A DNA stretch of 17,715 nucleotides from an uncultured Lachnospiraceae bacterium (GTDB lineage: Bacteria; Bacillota; Clostridia; Lachnospirales; Lachnospiraceae): contig CAJTZB010000033.1 of the NCBI GenBank assembly GCA_910583815.1, forward strand, positions 1-17,715. Reading direction: 5' to 3'. Made by a program: the position numbers and the translations under genes. Under the pieces are notes generated by a model. It did not search any database, had not been told where the DNA came from, and saw only the letters and a list, made by a program, of their open reading frames with translations. How positions within the stretch are numbered: position 1 is the stretch's first letter; each line of letters begins with the position of its first letter. Of the stretch, positions 15,196 to 17,715 are shown in pieces.

Positions 15196-15357
15196 ATGGA
15201 AACAATGAGAAGGTATCTGTTTGAGGCATCTTTAATGTTTGTATTTTTTTCTGCGATGCTGTTACTGCTTTCTTTTTGCAATGCAAATTGTTATGCATAT
15301 CAGATGTTAAGAGAGAATTTGAGAAATCAATCTTTTGAAGCCAGACTAGGCGAATAG
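15196..15357 (+). CDS. Small membrane protein, 53 aa
   Basis: The product begins METMRRYLFEASLMF and has one strongly hydrophobic segment (about 11-30) and a polar tail with NLRNQSFEARLGE. TAGGAGGAAAAATTGT before ATG is an excellent site and decides the start over a longer frame beginning at 15136 inside the previous gene. Size and shape match Flp-type pilins or small TadE-like proteins, but the residues around the hydrophobic part do not show a clear G/E processing site. It could be the missing pilin of this locus. I do not recognise the family. Confidence 0.7.
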   Translation: METMRRYLFEASLMFVFFSAMLLLLSFCNANCYAYQMLRENLRNQSFEARLGE

Positions 15358-15358
15358 T

Positions 15359-15784
15359 ATGCAGCCATTACAAAGGGCGTTAGGAATTTTGCTGGCAATT
15401 TTGATGGTTGTACTGCTTCCGGCATGGGAGAAAAGACAACAGGTGGAGAGAATGGAAAGGGAGTGGAAGGAGATATTGCTGCAGCGTTTTTGCGAGGAAA
15501 TCTGTATGGCCGGAGTCTGTACCAAAGAAAGCTATCTGCGCTATAGTGATGCGTTGCAGCAAGGAAGTAAAGAATATTATTTGCAAATAGAAGAATATCA
15601 GAAAGAAGAAGGTATCAATGGAAATAGATATTGGAGTAATATTACTTGGGAAGAAATATCGGCAGAGCTTTTTGAGCAAGGAAAATATTTTTTTTCGGAC
15701 GAATCTGCAATACAGCTTTTAGCAGTAGCACAAAGGGAAGAGAAATTATTTTATGGCAGGTGCATGAGGGGAGGGGATGAGTGA
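15359..15784 (+). CDS. Pilin-like membrane protein, 141 aa
   Basis: N-terminal membrane segment (about 6-22, RALGILLAILMVVLLP) followed by a mostly helical, acidic extracytoplasmic region. The block RFCEEICMAGVCTKESYL aligns with KFLNEASAHGYVTVEEYE in the next protein, so the two share a small domain. Two cysteines near 49 and 54 could form a disulphide. Start: ATG one base after the previous stop, with only AGGCGA as a weak site, so translation probably depends on coupling. Its end overlaps the next gene by 8 bases. Function is inferred from location. Confidence 0.65.
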   Translation: MQPLQRALGILLAILMVVLLPAWEKRQQVERMEREWKEILLQRFCEEICMAGVCTKESYLRYSDALQQGSKEYYLQIEEYQKEEGINGNRYWSNITWEEISAELFEQGKYFFSDESAIQLLAVAQREEKLFYGRCMRGGDE

Positions 15785-17072
15785 GACGCTTGGGCAGGGT
15801 CGTATCATAGAAGAATGCTTTGATGTAATCCTTCTGTTTTTTGTGTTGCTTTTTTCGCTCGTTGGAGTGGCAGGACGTTGGAATGAAGATATCAAATTGA
15901 GATGTGCAGAGCATATGGTCTCAAAATTTTTAAATGAGGCTTCTGCTCATGGATATGTGACAGTAGAGGAATATGAGCGGCTGAAAAAACAGTTGCTGAT
16001 GGTGGATGGTTCTTACCAAGTAGAATGCAGACAGATATTGCATTTGTTGTCTCCAGTATACAAATATCAAGAGGAACTAGAATTTAAAAAATACTATGCA
16101 AATAGAAATACAAGAAAAGTAATAGCAATAAAGGAAGACTTGGTCATAGAAGAAAAGGTGCAAGGGAGTTTTCAGGAATTTGATAATGGGTCGTTGCTTT
16201 CCGGAAGCAATGGGACTCTTTATATGCCGCTTCCTGGGGAGACTGTAGGAGAAGAGAAAGTGGAAGCCGTGATACCAGAGCAGAAGGTATACATAGGGGA
16301 AACACTAGTCACACTATGCCGTATAAACAGAGGCGGAGCTGTACAGTATGTAGAGGCAGATCCAATGGTTTTGTATGTTCCTGGAATGCACAGGGCAGAG
16401 ATGCAGTTGCAGGGGAAAGGCATAGGGGTTTTCTTGACAGTTACAGTATATCAGAGAAATATTTTATGTGATGCAGGGCATAGCTATGCGAATACAAAAG
16501 AAAGAATTGCTTATTATGAAAAAACTGGAGTAATAGCAGAATGCCCATATTGCGCTGAGATTCCGGAACAGATCAAGTTATCAGAAAAAATAATTTATAC
16601 AACAACAGGGACTCCGCTTTCTGAGACAGGACTTTTTGCCTATGTATATTACAAGAATGGTAAAGAGGAAACGGTATTGTCAGGGTGTGATAACTGGCAA
16701 GACAACTATGATTCTGGATATTGTGGGATGCAGCTGGTCACTGTATGCTATAAGGGAAAGATAGTATGTGAACTTACAGTTATCACCAAAGGAGGAGAAT
16801 GCCAGAACTGTGGAAGAGAGTGCAGTAATAGGTATTATGCCGATTATAAAGAGACTCCTTTTTGCGACAAATGCCTTGCAGAAATACCAATATATACTGG
16901 TACGACAGAGGTTTCAGAATATGTGATAGGAGAAGAAGCGTTTTTTCAGACATGGGAAACGGAAGGCTGCTATATGTTTCAAAAAGGAAGCAGTCTTCAG
17001 GTTGCAGTAAAGAATTTGAGTGAAATGGTATTGATAAAAGAAACTGTGATTCGAAGCAGAACAGGAGAATAA
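15777..17072 (+). CDS. Membrane-anchored protein with cysteine clusters and an Ig-like segment
   Basis: A 431-residue protein anchored by one N-terminal membrane segment (about 17-34). It then has the helical domain shared with the preceding gene (about 48-90), a linker region, and from about 228 an alternating pattern: CDAGH...CPYC (Cys231, His235, Cys256, Cys259), an Ig-like segment (about 265-338, with FAYVYYKNGKEETV and LVTVCYKGKIVCELTVI), a second cluster CQNCGREC...CDKC (342, 345, 349, 363, 366), and a terminal region GCYMFQKGSSLQVAV. The clusters look like zinc ribbons, unusual outside the cytoplasm. A pilus-associated or tip adhesin role is plausible. GAGGGGAGGGG before ATG is the site; the start overlaps the previous stop. 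Confidence 0.8.
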   Translation: MSETLGQGRIIEECFDVILLFFVLLFSLVGVAGRWNEDIKLRCAEHMVSKFLNEASAHGYVTVEEYERLKKQLLMVDGSYQVECRQILHLLSPVYKYQEELEFKKYYANRNTRKVIAIKEDLVIEEKVQGSFQEFDNGSLLSGSNGTLYMPLPGETVGEEKVEAVIPEQKVYIGETLVTLCRINRGGAVQYVEADPMVLYVPGMHRAEMQLQGKGIGVFLTVTVYQRNILCDAGHSYANTKERIAYYEKTGVIAECPYCAEIPEQIKLSEKIIYTTTGTPLSETGLFAYVYYKNGKEETVLSGCDNWQDNYDSGYCGMQLVTVCYKGKIVCELTVITKGGECQNCGRECSNRYYADYKETPFCDKCLAEIPIYTGTTEVSEYVIGEEAFFQTWETEGCYMFQKGSSLQVAVKNLSEMVLIKETVIRSRTGE

Positions 17073-17073
17073 A

Positions 17074-17715
17074 ATGATAAAGCAAGGCATGATTTTATTT
17101 TCAATTTTGCTTGGTTGCTGCCTGTTTGCAGTTTGGGCTGAACAATATCATTATGACAGTATAACAAAAGAGCGAGAGCAGATAGAGAGTGCTATGCAGC
17201 GAGCAATAGAATACGCGGCGGATTGTGCAGTAAAGGAATACAGTGTTTCAGAAGATACTATTAATGTATTTGTTAATCAAGCATTTTTTGAGTCATTGTA
17301 TGCTGCGCTTGGCTGTTTAGATGATTTGGAGAGAATACAGCAAATAGAACTGTGTGTTCCGGTGGTTGCCGTATTGCTGAATGAAGGAATGTACTTCAAC
17401 TATCTGGAAGAAGAATCCACGAAAGGAGGAGGACTTTCACTGATCCGTGTATGTTCAAATCAGTATCCTTACATGTATGAAAATGATATGTTCTCCTGCA
17501 GGTTTTTTCTGGATAATCGCTTGTATATTACAAATAAAGCAGAGGAATGGTCGGTCTATACTTCATATGAAGAAATGTCCGCCGGAGTAGGTATATGGGA
17601 AGAATTTTCTTCAAGCGTTTTGTTTTCTTCGCTGGAGGAATACTTCCTTAAGAAAAAAGAGGCGATTGCAAGTGTTCTTGTTGCGGCGTTTAAAGATATT
17701 ATTTCCGTGCATAAC
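17074..17715 (+). CDS. Membrane-anchored pilin-like protein, 3' end cut by window
   Basis: The first 214 codons of an open frame that runs off the window. An N-terminal membrane segment (about 6-22, MILFSILLGCCLFAVWA) is followed by SITKEREQIESAMQRAIEYA, similar in style to TadE/TadF-like pseudopilins whose N-terminal helix continues past the membrane, then a region with NQAFFESLYAALG and a globular part with several cysteines. AGGAGAATAAA before ATG fixes the start, one base after the previous stop. It belongs to the same operon. The family was not identified with certainty. Confidence 0.75.
   Translation, partial: MIKQGMILFSILLGCCLFAVWAEQYHYDSITKEREQIESAMQRAIEYAADCAVKEYSVSEDTINVFVNQAFFESLYAALGCLDDLERIQQIELCVPVVAVLLNEGMYFNYLEEESTKGGGLSLIRVCSNQYPYMYENDMFSCRFFLDNRLYITNKAEEWSVYTSYEEMSAGVGIWEEFSSSVLFSSLEEYFLKKKEAIASVLVAAFKDIISVHN

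Noticed and set aside
1..17715. tRNA, rRNA, CRISPR arrays, insertion sequences, attachment sites
   Set aside because: No tRNA-like cloverleaf, direct-repeat array, transposase or integrase-like product was found on either strand.

Overview
The window looks like chromosomal DNA of a low-to-mid GC anaerobic Firmicute, most likely of the family Lachnospiraceae (Clostridia). The reasons are the strong AGGAGG-type ribosome binding sites, the Firmicute style of the housekeeping proteins, and a Tad-like pilus/secretion locus whose proteins resemble a variant seen in gut Lachnospiraceae. The assignment is inference; no rRNA or other marker is present.

Positions 1-6635 are ordinary housekeeping genes. 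A minus-strand pair reads from about 2340 leftwards: an M32 (Taq-type) metallocarboxypeptidase followed by argH, which is cut by the window start. Divergent from it is eno (enolase, 2514-3776, plus). A 13-bp perfect stem at 3782-3813 lies between eno and a convergent minus-strand unit and probably ends transcription from both sides. That unit holds a P-type calcium-type ATPase (4041-6635) and a small 65-residue protein of unknown function (3797-3994).

Positions 6636-6992 are a non-coding leader with a plausible sigma-A-type promoter (6782-6810) and a 10-bp inverted repeat just before the first ribosome binding site. From 6993 to the end of the window every gene is on the plus strand and tightly packed, mostly overlapping or within 15 bases, so this is probably one operon that continues past 17715. 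It encodes a divergent Tad (type IVc) pilus or secretion machine: two TadZ-like ParA/MinD-fold proteins that are clear paralogs, a third possible protein of that fold, a CpaB/RcpC-like SAF-domain protein, a CpaF-like protein that has only the N-terminal domain, a full CpaF-like motor ATPase, a fused TadB/TadC-like membrane platform, then a run of small single-pass membrane or pilin-like proteins and a secreted protein with two cysteine clusters flanking an Ig-like segment.

The unusual points are all in this operon: a SAF-domain gene that seems to start at ATT, a motor paralog lacking its motor domain, TadZ-like proteins without the P-loop lysine, a 128-base overlap of two genes, and no recognisable Flp pilin, prepilin peptidase or secretin in the part that can be seen. 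The likely model is a cytoplasmic motor (CpaF) on a membrane platform (TadBC), positioned by TadZ-like proteins, assembling or secreting the downstream pilin-like and zinc-ribbon/Ig proteins on a monoderm cell surface.
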